A DNA stretch of 64,000 nt, taken from the NCBI RefSeq assembly GCF_000315795.1, contig NZ_ANHY01000005.1:62001-126000 (forward strand), written 5' to 3'. This document shows, in pieces, positions 8,433-17,489 of the stretch; within the stretch, counting starts at the first letter, position 1, and the number at the start of each line of letters is the position of its first letter. Position numbers and translations under genes: made by a program. Source of the DNA: Caenispirillum salinarum AK4. GTDB taxonomy: Bacteria > Pseudomonadota > Alphaproteobacteria > Rhodospirillales > Rhodospirillaceae. The notes below the pieces were generated by a model. The model had not been told where the DNA came from. It saw nothing but the letters and a program-made list of their open reading frames with translations, and ran no database searches.

Positions 8433-9536
8433 ATGATGCGGGCCATGGATACGCGCCCCGACTCTCCCACGCCCCGCCGCGGGGCGGTCAGCAATGCCGT
8501 CGGCCGGTTCGAGCGCCACGCGCGCCACCGCGAGGACGACGGCTGGAACCGCCCGCCCGCCGCCGAGGACTGGGAGGAACCGCCGCCCCTGCGCACGCAC
8601 GTGCAGCGGGACGCCTCGCGGTCGATCCTTGTGCGCAACACGTCGCCGGACATTCCCTTCGACCGCTCCATCAACCCCTACCGGGGCTGCGAGCACGGCT
8701 GCGTCTACTGCTTCGCGCGGCCGACCCATGCCTATCTGGGGCTGTCGCCGGGGCTGGACTTCGAGACACACCTGTTCGAGAAACCCGACGCTCCGGCCCT
8801 GCTGGAGGCGGAGTTGCGCAAGCCCGCCTACCGTCCGGCGCCCATCGCGATCGGCACCAACACCGACCCCTACCAGCCCATCGAGCGCACGCGGCGCATC
8901 ATGCGCGACATCCTGGAGGTGCTGTGGGACTACCGCCACCCGGTGACCATCGTCACCAAGTCGGCCCTGGTGACCCGTGACATCGACATCCTGGCGCCCA
9001 TGGCGGCGGCTAACCTGGCGCGGGTGGCGGTCTCCATCACCAGCCTGGACCGCACCCTGCAATCGACGCTGGAACCCCGCGCCGCCACGCCCGGCGCCCG
9101 GCTGGCGACGGTCAAGGCGCTGTCGGAGGCCGGCATTCCGACGGCGGTCATGGTGGCGCCCGTCATTCCGGCGCTGACCGACCACGAGATCGAGGCACTG
9201 CTGACCAAGGCGGCCGAGGCGGGGGCGGAGGCCGCCGGATGGATCTTCCTGCGCCTGCCGCTGGAGGTCCGCGACCTGTTCGGGGAATGGCTGCGCGAAC
9301 ACCATCCGGCCCGGGCCGAGCGGGTGCTGTCGCTGGTCCGCCAGGCGCGTGACGGGCAGCTCTACCAGTCCGCGTTCGCCAGCCGCATGCGAGGATCGGG
9401 CCCGGTGGCGGAGTTGATCGGCCAGCGCTTCCGCATCGCCGCCCGCCGCCTGAACCTGACCCCGCGCGACGCGGCCCTGGACGTCAGCCAGTTCCGCCGG
9501 CCGCCGCGCAAGGGGGATCAGATGGCGCTGTTCTAG
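8433..9536 (+). CDS. PA0069-family radical SAM protein
   Basis: Radical SAM enzyme with the cluster motif CX3CX2C in GCEHGCVYCFARP, followed by GTNTDPYQPIE and TIVTKSALVTRDIDIL, all characteristic of the PA0069/SPL-like family. The reaction is unknown. The family is annotated as 'Rv2578c/PA0069' and is distantly related to spore photoproduct lyase. ATG codons at 8433, 8436 and 8445 are all possible and none has a strong ribosome-binding site; 8433 gives 367 residues. The C-terminus (SQFRRPPRKGDQMALF) is typical of the family. It is transcribed divergently from the small protein at 8317. Confidence 0.85.
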   Translation: MMRAMDTRPDSPTPRRGAVSNAVGRFERHARHREDDGWNRPPAAEDWEEPPPLRTHVQRDASRSILVRNTSPDIPFDRSINPYRGCEHGCVYCFARPTHAYLGLSPGLDFETHLFEKPDAPALLEAELRKPAYRPAPIAIGTNTDPYQPIERTRRIMRDILEVLWDYRHPVTIVTKSALVTRDIDILAPMAAANLARVAVSITSLDRTLQSTLEPRAATPGARLATVKALSEAGIPTAVMVAPVIPALTDHEIEALLTKAAEAGAEAAGWIFLRLPLEVRDLFGEWLREHHPARAERVLSLVRQARDGQLYQSAFASRMRGSGPVAELIGQRFRIAARRLNLTPRDAALDVSQFRRPPRKGDQMALF

Positions 9537-9609
9537 GGAAAGGCCGTCGACGCTGCGCGGCGGTGAATGCCCGAGGGAGGGAGGCCCGGTACTCCTGGCG
9601 CTGCCGCGG

Positions 9610-10455
9610 TCAGCCGCCTTCGTCGACCGGAGCGGCACGAAGCTGGTGCAGGGGAAAGGCCTCGACGTCGCCGATCAGCTCCACAAGCTGGCGGGCGATG
9701 TGGTCGACGATCTCCGCCCCGCGCTCGGCGTCGGCGTCCTCGGCGTCGCCCACCGCGCCCTCGGGGTTGAGGTCCTGCGCGGCCCAGGCGAAGCCCGCCG
9801 GGCGGTCGGTGCGCAGGACGGCGCAGTCGGTCGCCAGCTCCTCGCCCAGGCTGTGGAAGCGCTCGATGGCCTCGGTGCGCACCAGGTCGGCGCGCAGGTG
9901 CAGCATCATGCTGGTCTCCACCGCGCCGCCGTGAATGCCGTTGGCCAGTTCGTCCTCCGGGAACAGGCCGTCGGGCACGCCCAGGCGATAGGAATTGACC
10001 CGCGCCACCAGCATCCCGTGATCGCGGCGCAGGCGGCTGGCGACGATGTCGACGATCTGCCCCTGGCCGCCGTGGGTGTTGAAGATCACCAGCTTGCGGA
10101 TGCCCGCGCGCGCCACGCAGGCGCCCACTTCCTCCCACATGCGGATCAGCGTTTCAGCCGACAGCGACAGCGTGCCCGCGAAGCCGGTGTGCTCGATGGA
10201 ATGACCCACCGGCAGGGTCGGCAGCACCAGCACCGTGCGCTCGTCGGGCAGCAGTTCCAGGGTGCGCTCGACGATGCCCTCGTTCAGGCAGGCGTCGGTG
10301 TAGAGCGGCAGGTGCGGCCCGTGCTGCTCGATTGCCGCGACGGGCAGCAGCGCGATGACGCGCTCGGGATCGACCGTCGCGAAGTCCTCGGTGGTGAGGT
10401 CCTGCCAGAAGCCGCTCTGCAATCCGTTCACACCAGCCTCGTCTGTTCGTGGCAT
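9610..10455 (-). CDS. Creatininase-family amidohydrolase
   Basis: Metal-dependent amidohydrolase of the creatininase superfamily (creatinine amidohydrolase, mycofactocin MftE, FAPy deformylase). Metal-ligand segments are visible: LPVAAIEQHGPHLPLYTDA (Glu/His/Asp), FNTHGGQG (His) and GIHGGAVETSMML (His/Glu). The 281-residue length fits. No neighbouring gene suggests a substrate, so only the superfamily is assigned. ATG start at 10455. It converges on the radical SAM gene across a 73-bp gap and is divergent from the PfpI gene. Confidence 0.85.
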   Translation of the reverse strand: MPRTDEAGVNGLQSGFWQDLTTEDFATVDPERVIALLPVAAIEQHGPHLPLYTDACLNEGIVERTLELLPDERTVLVLPTLPVGHSIEHTGFAGTLSLSAETLIRMWEEVGACVARAGIRKLVIFNTHGGQGQIVDIVASRLRRDHGMLVARVNSYRLGVPDGLFPEDELANGIHGGAVETSMMLHLRADLVRTEAIERFHSLGEELATDCAVLRTDRPAGFAWAAQDLNPEGAVGDAEDADAERGAEIVDHIARQLVELIGDVEAFPLHQLRAAPVDEGG

Positions 10456-10610
10456 CGGGGCTTTCGCCCATGATTACCGCGTTTTGGCGGCAAAGTCGCG
10501 TGTTGTCACCGAAGAAGCCGCCCGGAACGGCCCGCCCCACCGCGGCGTTTGCGAGGGCAGAACGGGCGCCCGGCGCCCCGCACCCTTTTCAAACACCAAG
10601 GAGGTCCGCC

Positions 10611-11171
10611 GTGGAGAACCTGAACGGCAAGACCATCGCCATTCTCGCGACCGACGGTTTCGAGCAGACCGAACTGACCGAACCCCGCAAGATGCTCAAG
10701 GACGCCGGGGCGACGGTCCATGTCGTCTCGCCCCAGCCCGGCGAGATCCGGGGCTGGGACCACACCGACTGGGGCGGCAGCGTCCCCGTCGACAAGACCC
10801 TGGACGAGGCAAGCGCCGCCGACTACGACGCCGTCGTGCTGCCGGGCGGGCAGATCAATCCCGACCTTCTGCGCGTCGAGCCCAAGGCCATCGCCTTCAT
10901 CAAGGCCTTCCACGACGCCGGCAAGCCCATCGGCGCCATCTGCCACGCGCCGTGGCTGCTGATCGAGGCGGGCATCGTCAAGGGCCGCAGGATGACGTCC
11001 TACCACTCCATCCGCACCGACCTGGCCAATGCCGGCGCGGACGTGAAGGACGAGGCGGCCGTGGTCGACGAGGGCATCGTCACCAGCCGCAATCCCAGGG
11101 ACATCGGGGCCTTCGCCAACGCGGTGGCGGCCGAGGTGGCCTCGGGCAAGACCTACCAGCGGGCCGCCTGA
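10611..11171 (+). CDS. PfpI/DJ-1-type protein (protease or glyoxalase/deglycase class)
   Basis: 186-residue cytosolic class I glutamine amidotransferase-like protein of the PfpI/YhbO group. The nucleophile elbow is GAICHAPWLL, with Cys and adjacent His, and the conserved Glu is in GFEQTEL; PGGQINPD is the typical loop. The family is described variously as protease, glyoxalase III or protein deglycase; sequence alone does not decide. The GTG at 10611 follows AAGGAGG with six-base spacing. The open frame extends upstream, but that stretch lacks family similarity. Confidence 0.9.
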   Translation: MENLNGKTIAILATDGFEQTELTEPRKMLKDAGATVHVVSPQPGEIRGWDHTDWGGSVPVDKTLDEASAADYDAVVLPGGQINPDLLRVEPKAIAFIKAFHDAGKPIGAICHAPWLLIEAGIVKGRRMTSYHSIRTDLANAGADVKDEAAVVDEGIVTSRNPRDIGAFANAVAAEVASGKTYQRAA

Positions 11172-11258
11172 GCACGGCGTGCCGATGCGAGGCGGTCGAA
11201 CAGCGGCCGGGCCTGAGGCCCACCGCCGCCGGACCCGGGCCCGGGGAGGTAAGGGGAC

Positions 11259-12293
11259 ATGATCCTGGACCTCTCCGGGCTCGCGCTCGTCTGGGTATGG
11301 GCGATGTTCGCCGGCTGCGCGGTGGTGATCCTCGTCGCCGGCTCGCGGCTTGCCCTGACCGCCGACGAACTGGCCGACCGCACCGGCCTGGGCGAGGCCA
11401 TCACAGGCGCCGTCTTCCTGGGCGCCTCCACCAGCCTTCCCGGCATCATCACGTCGGTGACCACCGCCGGCTTCGGCATGTCGGAACTGGCGGCGTCCAA
11501 CGCCCTGGGCGGCATCGCCGCGCAGACGGTGTTCCTGGCCGTCGGCGACTTCTTCTTCCGCCGTGCCAACCTGGAGCATGCGGCGGCGTCCCTGTCGAAC
11601 CTGACCCAGGGCACGCTCCTGCTCAGCCTGCTCGCCCTGCCGCTGGCCGCGGCCTCGGCGCCCGAGTTCACCCTGTTCGGCGTCCACCCCGCCACGCCCG
11701 TGATGTTCGGCGTGTGGATCTACGTCATGAAGGTCATCCGCGGCATGCAGGATGAACCCATGTGGCGTCCCGCCAAGACCTCCGACACCGTGGCCGAGGA
11801 AGACCAGCCGGAGGAGGACTCCGGCCGCAGCATGCGCTGGCTGTGGATCAAGTTTGGTCTTCTGGCCGTGACATCGGGCACGGCGGGCTATTTCCTGGCT
11901 GAATCCGGTGTGTCCATCAGCCAGCGCACGGGCCTGGGGGAAACCGCCGTCGGCGCCCTCATGACCGGCGTCGCCACCAGCTTCCCGGAATTGGTCACCA
12001 CCATCACCGCCATCCGCAACAAGGCCCTGACACTGGCGGTGGCGGGCATCATCGGCGGCAATGCCTTCGACGTGCTGTTCCTGGGCATGGCCGACGTGGC
12101 CTATCTGGACGGGTCGCTGTACCACGCCATGGGCGACCGCACGCAGTTCGTCACCGCGCTGACGATCATGATGACGGGCGCGCTGTTGTTCGGCATGCTG
12201 CGACGGGAGAAGCAGGGCCCCATGGGCATCGGCTTCGAGAGCATGGCCATCCTGGCGCTGTACATCGCCGGACTGCCCGTCATCCTGAGTTAA
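11259..12293 (+). CDS. CaCA-family sodium/calcium exchanger-like membrane protein
   Basis: Multi-span inner-membrane cation exchanger. Two alpha repeats are visible: GEAITGAVFLGASTSLPGI with ITSVTTA (about residues 46-70), and GETAVGALMTGVATSFPELV (about 225-245). They share the G-T-S-x-P/E pattern that forms the cation-binding core. In the first repeat the usual acidic residue (S-x-PE) is replaced by LPGI, so the ion specificity or coupling may differ from YrbG/NCX. A hydrophilic acidic loop (EEDQPEEDSG) separates the halves. ATG at 11259, with a purine-rich GAGGTAAGGGG just upstream. Confidence 0.82.
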   Translation: MILDLSGLALVWVWAMFAGCAVVILVAGSRLALTADELADRTGLGEAITGAVFLGASTSLPGIITSVTTAGFGMSELAASNALGGIAAQTVFLAVGDFFFRRANLEHAAASLSNLTQGTLLLSLLALPLAAASAPEFTLFGVHPATPVMFGVWIYVMKVIRGMQDEPMWRPAKTSDTVAEEDQPEEDSGRSMRWLWIKFGLLAVTSGTAGYFLAESGVSISQRTGLGETAVGALMTGVATSFPELVTTITAIRNKALTLAVAGIIGGNAFDVLFLGMADVAYLDGSLYHAMGDRTQFVTALTIMMTGALLFGMLRREKQGPMGIGFESMAILALYIAGLPVILS

Positions 12294-12321
12294 GGTCCCG
12301 CTGTCGGAGTCTTATCGTCCC

Positions 12322-13326
12322 GTGATTACCGCGTACTGCTACCGCGCCGGCGGCATTCACCGCCGCGTCATCGGCCCCGGCGACCCGCTGCCCGAGGGCT
12401 GCACCTGGATCGATGCCCTCAAGCCGACGGAGGAGGAACGCGCCGCGCTGACCGGCGCGCTGAACGTCGACCTGCCCAGCTTCGAAGACATGATGGAGAT
12501 CGAGGCGTCAAGCCGCCTCTACACAGAAGAGTCCTGCGCCTACATGACTGCGCCGGTCGTCGCCAACGCCGAGACGGCCACGCCCGAGGCCAATGCCCTG
12601 ACGCTGGTGCTGACGCCGACGACGCTCGTCACGCTGCGCTATATCGAGCCCAAGTCCATCGGCATCTTCGCCGACCGCCTGAGCCGCAACGCGCACCTGG
12701 CCTCCAGCAACATGGCCGCGCTGGTGGGACTGCTGGACACCATGGTGGACCGCACCGCCGACGTGCTGGAGGTCATCGCGAGCCGCCTGGAACGCCTGTC
12801 GGCGGACGTCTTCGACCGCTCCTGGCCGCAGGAAACCCGCGGCCCCGCCGCCGAGCGCAAGCGCCCACCGGCGGAGCGAGACCTGCAGGAAGTGCTCCGC
12901 GGCATCGGCAAGGCCGGCGACCTGGCGGGGAAGGTGCGCGACAGCCTGGCGGGACTGGGGCGTGTCGTGGCCTATGTTCACGCCGTCAACCTGACGCTCA
13001 CCAACGACCAGAAGCGCACGCTGAAAACCGTTCAGCGCGACATCCAGTCGCTGACCGAGCATGCCGATTTCCAGGCCCAGCGCGTCAGCTTCCTGCTGGA
13101 CGCGACGCTGGGCGCCATCAACATCGAGCAGAACAACATCGTGAAGATCTTCTCGATCGTGTCGTCGGCCTTCATCCCGCCGACGCTGATCGCGAGCATC
13201 TACGGCATGAACTTCGAATACATGCCGGAACTGTCCTGGCCCTTCGGCTACCCGCTGGCCATCGGCGTGATGCTGGCCTCGGGCGGGCTGCCGCTGCTCT
13301 ATTTCAAGCGCCGGGGCTGGCTGTAA
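12322..13326 (+). CDS. corA: CorA-family magnesium/divalent cation transporter
   Basis: 334-residue CorA/MIT-family channel. The N-terminal cytosolic alpha/beta domain is followed by a long helix and two C-terminal membrane helices. The selectivity signature YGMNFEYMPEL lies between the membrane helices near residue 295, and the C-terminus is basic (YFKRRGWL), as in true CorA rather than ZntB. GTG start at 12322, 28 bp after the exchanger stop, so the two ion-transport genes are probably cotranscribed. The 3' end overlaps the convergent YdhR-like gene by 23 bp. Confidence 0.9.
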   Translation: MITAYCYRAGGIHRRVIGPGDPLPEGCTWIDALKPTEEERAALTGALNVDLPSFEDMMEIEASSRLYTEESCAYMTAPVVANAETATPEANALTLVLTPTTLVTLRYIEPKSIGIFADRLSRNAHLASSNMAALVGLLDTMVDRTADVLEVIASRLERLSADVFDRSWPQETRGPAAERKRPPAERDLQEVLRGIGKAGDLAGKVRDSLAGLGRVVAYVHAVNLTLTNDQKRTLKTVQRDIQSLTEHADFQAQRVSFLLDATLGAINIEQNNIVKIFSIVSSAFIPPTLIASIYGMNFEYMPELSWPFGYPLAIGVMLASGGLPLLYFKRRGWL

Positions 13327-13636
13327 ACGGCATGTGCGTGATGGCCGAGAGCGCCGTGTTCGCGCGGAAGACCTTGGCCTCGATGCCCGTGATGCCGAAT
13401 TCCGCCAGCCGGTTGGTGTGCTTGGTCAGGTAGGCGTGGGCCTGTTCCTCGGTCTCGAAGGCATAGACGCCGCCGGCGCGGCCGGCTTCGGCGTTCTCCG
13501 TCCAGACCTTCCAGATCAGGCCGGGTTCGGCGGCGATATCGCGGGCCAGCCCCTCAAGCTGGGCGGCCATCTCCTCGCCCCAGGGGCCGGAAAAGGGGAA
13601 ATCCATCTGAAGGATGACGGGAGCGGTTTCAGGCAT
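13304..13636 (-). CDS. YdhR-like putative monooxygenase (dimeric alpha/beta barrel)
   Basis: 110-residue protein of the YdhR/ABM-type fold. It begins VILQMDFPFSGPWGEEM, continues with EPGLIWKVWTENAEAGRAGGVYAFET, then AHAYLTKHTNRLAEFGITGIEAKVF, a layout typical of YdhR homologues. The family is annotated as a putative monooxygenase, but the substrate is unknown. ATG at 13636. It is the last of four minus-strand genes downstream of hrpB and overlaps the corA 3' end convergently. Confidence 0.8.
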   Translation of the reverse strand: MPETAPVILQMDFPFSGPWGEEMAAQLEGLARDIAAEPGLIWKVWTENAEAGRAGGVYAFETEEQAHAYLTKHTNRLAEFGITGIEAKVFRANTALSAITHMPFTASPGA

Positions 13637-13648
13637 GGCGGCGGGCCT

Positions 13649-13942
13649 TCAGCGGCTGGGGTGGTCGATGAGGGCGAGCAGGGCGGCGTCGGAGCTGGCG
13701 GTGAGGGCGGCCTCTGCGAGGCGATCGAGAGTCGCCTTATTGCACCTGTCGAGGGCCGACACCAGAGACGGGTCTGTTCCCAATCCTCGGCTACGCAGGA
13801 CGCTGATCACAACATCTCTGGAACTTTGAAGAGTTCCCTCAAGAAACCCAAGAAGGTAAAATAGCCGATAGCTTTCCTTGAAACAGCGGTCCTGAAACTC
13901 GCGCCACTTCCGCTGTTCCTGAGGGTCAAGGTAAAACGGCAC
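13649..13942 (-). CDS. Short paralogue of the C-terminal part of the adjacent Rpn-type nuclease
   Basis: 97 residues from a GTG at 13942, with GAGGG nine bases upstream. The last ~45 residues (RGLGTDPSLVSALDRCNKAT, then ASSDAALLALIDHPSR) align clearly with the end of the neighbouring 280-residue protein (RGLGKSPALQDAIEAADEG, then ADSDEALLALLTQSRR). The front half (YRLFYLLGFLEGTLQS) replaces the nuclease domain, and no catalytic motif is left. It is either a truncated duplicate or a stand-alone C-terminal domain, perhaps for oligomerisation. It lies 12 bp from the YdhR-like gene. Confidence 0.6.
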   Translation of the reverse strand: MPFYLDPQEQRKWREFQDRCFKESYRLFYLLGFLEGTLQSSRDVVISVLRSRGLGTDPSLVSALDRCNKATLDRLAEAALTASSDAALLALIDHPSR

Positions 13943-13960
13943 TGCGGTCGTCCCTCAAAG

Positions 13961-14803
13961 CTATCTCCGCGATTGCGTCAGAAGCGCGAGCAAGGCTTCA
14001 TCGCTATCAGCGGTCGCCGCTCCGTTCATTAGATGCTTCAAAGCGCCTTCGTCCGCCGCTTCGATCGCGTCCTGAAGGGCCGGCGATTTGCCAAGGCCAC
14101 GCGCCGACAGGCTGTCGCGAACCACTTCTCGCAGCATCTGAACGCGCCCATATTCCACGGCCTGCCGGAAGAAGGCGTTCCTCTCGAAATCCACGGCGAT
14201 GGGCATTGGCAGGGCTCCCAGTATCCAGTCACTCAAGCGGCGGAGGTCCGCCGTCACGGCCAGCTTGCTCACGGCGTCGGCGCGGGCCTTGCCCTCCAGC
14301 GGCATGATCCGCTCCGCCAGGTTCAGGACCACCGACGGATCGCGGCCGCCGGCGCGGGTGAGCACCGCCAGCACGGCGTCGTCGAAGCGCGGGCTCGCCA
14401 GAAAAATATCGGGCGACAGCGCCCCGATGTCCAGCAGCGGCACGGCGTAGGACAACTGGCCGTCCTCCAGCACCAGGCGCTCGGCACGGGCCGGCGCATC
14501 CCCAACATATAGCACGCCCTGGTGAAGATCGGCAGAGCCATCCACGTGGCGGCGGATCAGCCGCCGATAGTTGACCATGCGCCAGCCGAGCGCCGGCGGC
14601 AGGTCCACCTGGATTTCCACGTGCAGCACGCCGCCGTCGGACAGCCGCGCGACCATGTCCGCCCGGCGGTTCTCCACCTCGTTGAACTCGCTCGGCAGCA
14701 ACGCCCCGAAATCGGCGCCGGCAAACAGGCGCGCCAGCACGTCGCTCTCCAGCGCCAGCCCCTTCAACGAGCCATCAAAGTCCCGCCGCTCCCCCTCGAC
14801 CAA
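13961..14803 (-). CDS. Rpn/PD-(D/E)XK-family nuclease or transposase-like protein
   Basis: 280-residue protein of the recombination-promoting nuclease / PDDEXK transposase-like group. The N-terminal segment FDGSLKGLALESDVLARLF and the active-site pattern VENRRADMVARL followed by LHVEIQVD (D, then ExQ) match the family. A tail shared with the short gene downstream ends the protein. The start appears to be TTG at 14803, preceded by GGGAGGGG; no ATG or GTG is better placed. Rpn proteins occur in many copies and promote RecA-independent recombination in E. coli; the native role is unclear. It lies 64 bp downstream of hrpB. Confidence 0.75.
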   Translation of the reverse strand: MVEGERRDFDGSLKGLALESDVLARLFAGADFGALLPSEFNEVENRRADMVARLSDGGVLHVEIQVDLPPALGWRMVNYRRLIRRHVDGSADLHQGVLYVGDAPARAERLVLEDGQLSYAVPLLDIGALSPDIFLASPRFDDAVLAVLTRAGGRDPSVVLNLAERIMPLEGKARADAVSKLAVTADLRRLSDWILGALPMPIAVDFERNAFFRQAVEYGRVQMLREVVRDSLSARGLGKSPALQDAIEAADEGALKHLMNGAATADSDEALLALLTQSRR

Positions 14804-14867
14804 CCGCCCCTCCCGCGCAACCTGAAGCTGAATTCTAGCAGGGCGCGCGCCGGAGGCAAGGAAAGCT

Positions 14868-17372
14868 TCAGCCGCCCTTCTTCTTGAGGCGCGCCGTCGG
14901 GTCGGCGGTCAGCGGGTCGTCGGGCCAGGGGTGGCGGATGTAGCGGCCGCGGTTCTCGGCCTTCACGCCGGGATAGACCTCGCGCCAGAAGAACGGCAGA
15001 TCCTGCGTCACCGCCAGCGGACGTCCCGCCGGCGACAGCAGGTGGATGACCACCGGCACCCGGCCGCCGGCGATGCGCGGGGTGTCCCGGGCCCCGAACA
15101 TCTCCTGCAGCTTCACCGGCAGGACCGGACGCTCGCCGGAATAGTCGAGCCGGTGGCGGTTGCCCGAGGGCACGCGCAGATGCGTCGGGGCCTCGGCGTC
15201 CAGGCGCTGGCGCATGTCCCACGGCAGCAGGCCTTCCAGCGCCGATTTCAGGTCGATCGTCTTGAACTGAGACCGCCTGGCGATACCGGAGAGGAACGGC
15301 GCCAGCCAATCCTCCAGCCCCGCCAGCAGGGCGTCGTCGGACACATCCGGCCAGCCCTCGTCCGCCCCTTCCACTTCGCGCAGGAAGCGGAGGCGGGCGC
15401 GCAAGGACTCCGTCTCCTTCGTCCAGGGCAGCGCGTGCAGGCCGATCTGGCGGATGCCGTCGCACACCGCCCCCACCGCATCGGCCCCGCCGGCGTCCGA
15501 CAGCGCCCGGTCGTCCAGCACCAGCGCCCGGAACCGCCGCTGGTGGCGGGCGGCGACCTGTTCGGCCGGGCGGTCCCAGACCACGAAGGCGCCCTCGGTG
15601 ATCCCGTCCGGGAAGGCGGCCTCGATATCCGCCGGCGTGACGGGCGCGGCGAGCCAGATTTTTGCGCGCGGACCGGTGCCGGCGTCCACGTCCGCGATCG
15701 CCAGCCAGTCCTCCGCCGCCAGCGGATCGTCCTCGGGCAGCGCCGCCCCGCGTCCCTGGGCGAGCCGGTACTGGCCGCCGCGCCGCTGCGCCACGCGGTC
15801 GGGCCACGCCAGCGCCACCAGAAGCCCGGTCGCGGATGCACTGTCGGCCTGCCCCTTCACATCGGCGGCGCGGGCGATCTGCCGCGCCACCTCCCGCACC
15901 CGGCGCACGGCACCCGGGTCCACGTCGGCCGGCGCGTCCCCCTCCTTCAGCAGCACCGCCATGCGCGCCCGCAGGTCGCGGTTGGAGCGTCCGCCGCGCA
16001 GCACATCGCGCTCCGACACCACGGCGGCCAGCAGGCAGGCGAGCGGCCCCTCCCCCAGGGCCTTGGCCCGCAGGATCATGTGGGCGAGGCGCGGATGCAC
16101 CGGCAGCGCCGCCACCGCCTGCCCGTGCGGGGTGATGCGGCCGCCCTCGTCCAGCGCGCCCAGATCCTGCAGCAGGTCGCGGGCCTGGGCGAAGTGGGCC
16201 GCCGGCGGCGGGTCGAGCCAGGGCAGCGCGTCGGGATCGCTGGCGCCCCAGCGGGCCAGTTCCAGGGCCAGCGGCGCCAGGTCGGCTTCCATGATCTCCG
16301 GCCGGCCGAAGGCGGGCAGTGCCTTGTGCCCGGCCTCGGCCCAGCAGCGGTAGCACGCTCCCGGCTCCAGGCGTCCGGCGCGACCCCGGCGCTGTTCGGC
16401 GGCGGCCTGCGAGACGGGAACGGTGGCAAGACGGGACATGCCGCTGCGGGGCTCGAACCGGGGCACGCGGACGAGGCCCGCGTCCACCACCACGCGGATG
16501 CCCTCGATGGTCAGACTGGTCTCGGCGATGGTGGTCGCCAGTACCACCTTGCGGCGGCCCGGCGGCGGGGGCTCGATGGCAGCATCCTGTTTCGCCTGCG
16601 GCAGGTCGCCGAACAGCGGGTGCACGTCCACGTCCTTCGCCACCGCCCCCGACAGCGCCGAGGCCACGCGGCGGATTTCCGCCTGTCCGGGCAGGAACAC
16701 CAGCACCGATCCCGGCTCGTCCTCCAGCGCCCGGCGCACGACGCCCGCCACGTGATCCTCCAGGCGGTGGCGCGGCCCGCGGCTTGGCGGCGGCGGGTCA
16801 TAGCGGACCTCCACCGGATAGGCCCGGCCTTCGCTGGTCAGGACCGGGCAGCCGCCCATCAGGTCCGCCACGGGCGCGGCGTCCAGCGTCGCCGACATGA
16901 CCAGCACCCGCAGGTCGTCGCGCAGCGCCCCTTGCGCCTCCAGGGCCAGGGCGAGGCCCAGGTCGGCGTTCAGGCTGCGCTCGTGGAATTCGTCGAAGAT
17001 GACGCAGGCGTACCCGGACAGCTCCGGGTCGGCCTGGATCATGCGGGTGAGGATGCCCTCCGTCACCACCTCGATGCGGGTCTTGGGACCGACCTTGGTG
17101 TCGAGCCGGATGCGGTAGCCCACCGTCTCCCCCACGGCCTCCCCCAGCGTCGCGGCCATGCGGTGTGCGGCGGCGCGGGCGGCCAGGCGGCGGGGCTCCA
17201 GCATGACGATCCGGCGCCCGGCCAGCCAGTCGGCCTCCAGCAGCGCCAGCGGCACGCGGGTGGTCTTGCCCGCGCCCGGCGGCGCCTGGAGCACCACGTT
17301 GGTGGAGGCCGACAGCGCGTGCCGCAGGTCGGGCAGAAGAGGGTCTATGGGCAGGGCCTGGTCCGGTCGCAT
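14868..17372 (-). CDS. hrpB: ATP-dependent helicase HrpB
   Basis: 834-residue DEAH/RHA-type helicase. Walker A is QAPPGAGKTTRVPLALL near residues 29-45, with Walker B FDEFHERSLNADLGL near 124-138. The helicase C-terminal domain has QRRGRAGRLEPGACYR. A C-terminal HrpB-specific region follows, with LPVKLQEMFG and the ending LTADPTARLKKKGG. These features separate it from HrpA. The exact cellular role of HrpB is poorly known. ATG at 17372; sodC lies divergently 117 bp away. Confidence 0.95.
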   Translation of the reverse strand: MRPDQALPIDPLLPDLRHALSASTNVVLQAPPGAGKTTRVPLALLEADWLAGRRIVMLEPRRLAARAAAHRMAATLGEAVGETVGYRIRLDTKVGPKTRIEVVTEGILTRMIQADPELSGYACVIFDEFHERSLNADLGLALALEAQGALRDDLRVLVMSATLDAAPVADLMGGCPVLTSEGRAYPVEVRYDPPPPSRGPRHRLEDHVAGVVRRALEDEPGSVLVFLPGQAEIRRVASALSGAVAKDVDVHPLFGDLPQAKQDAAIEPPPPGRRKVVLATTIAETSLTIEGIRVVVDAGLVRVPRFEPRSGMSRLATVPVSQAAAEQRRGRAGRLEPGACYRCWAEAGHKALPAFGRPEIMEADLAPLALELARWGASDPDALPWLDPPPAAHFAQARDLLQDLGALDEGGRITPHGQAVAALPVHPRLAHMILRAKALGEGPLACLLAAVVSERDVLRGGRSNRDLRARMAVLLKEGDAPADVDPGAVRRVREVARQIARAADVKGQADSASATGLLVALAWPDRVAQRRGGQYRLAQGRGAALPEDDPLAAEDWLAIADVDAGTGPRAKIWLAAPVTPADIEAAFPDGITEGAFVVWDRPAEQVAARHQRRFRALVLDDRALSDAGGADAVGAVCDGIRQIGLHALPWTKETESLRARLRFLREVEGADEGWPDVSDDALLAGLEDWLAPFLSGIARRSQFKTIDLKSALEGLLPWDMRQRLDAEAPTHLRVPSGNRHRLDYSGERPVLPVKLQEMFGARDTPRIAGGRVPVVIHLLSPAGRPLAVTQDLPFFWREVYPGVKAENRGRYIRHPWPDDPLTADPTARLKKKGG

Positions 17373-17489
17373 GGGCGGTCCTTAAGCCGGAAGCGCGCGC
17401 GCGTCAACGGCTCCGGCGGAAACCGGCGGCCACCCGCGCCCGTTGTGCCGTCAGCCACCGAAATCAACGGAACGGGAGGATACGTCACC

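Noticed and set aside
14931-17489. Long plus-strand open frame opposite hrpB, continuous with sodC.
   Set aside because: hrpB is unambiguous on the minus strand. SodC begins at a well-placed ATG with a signal peptide at 17490.
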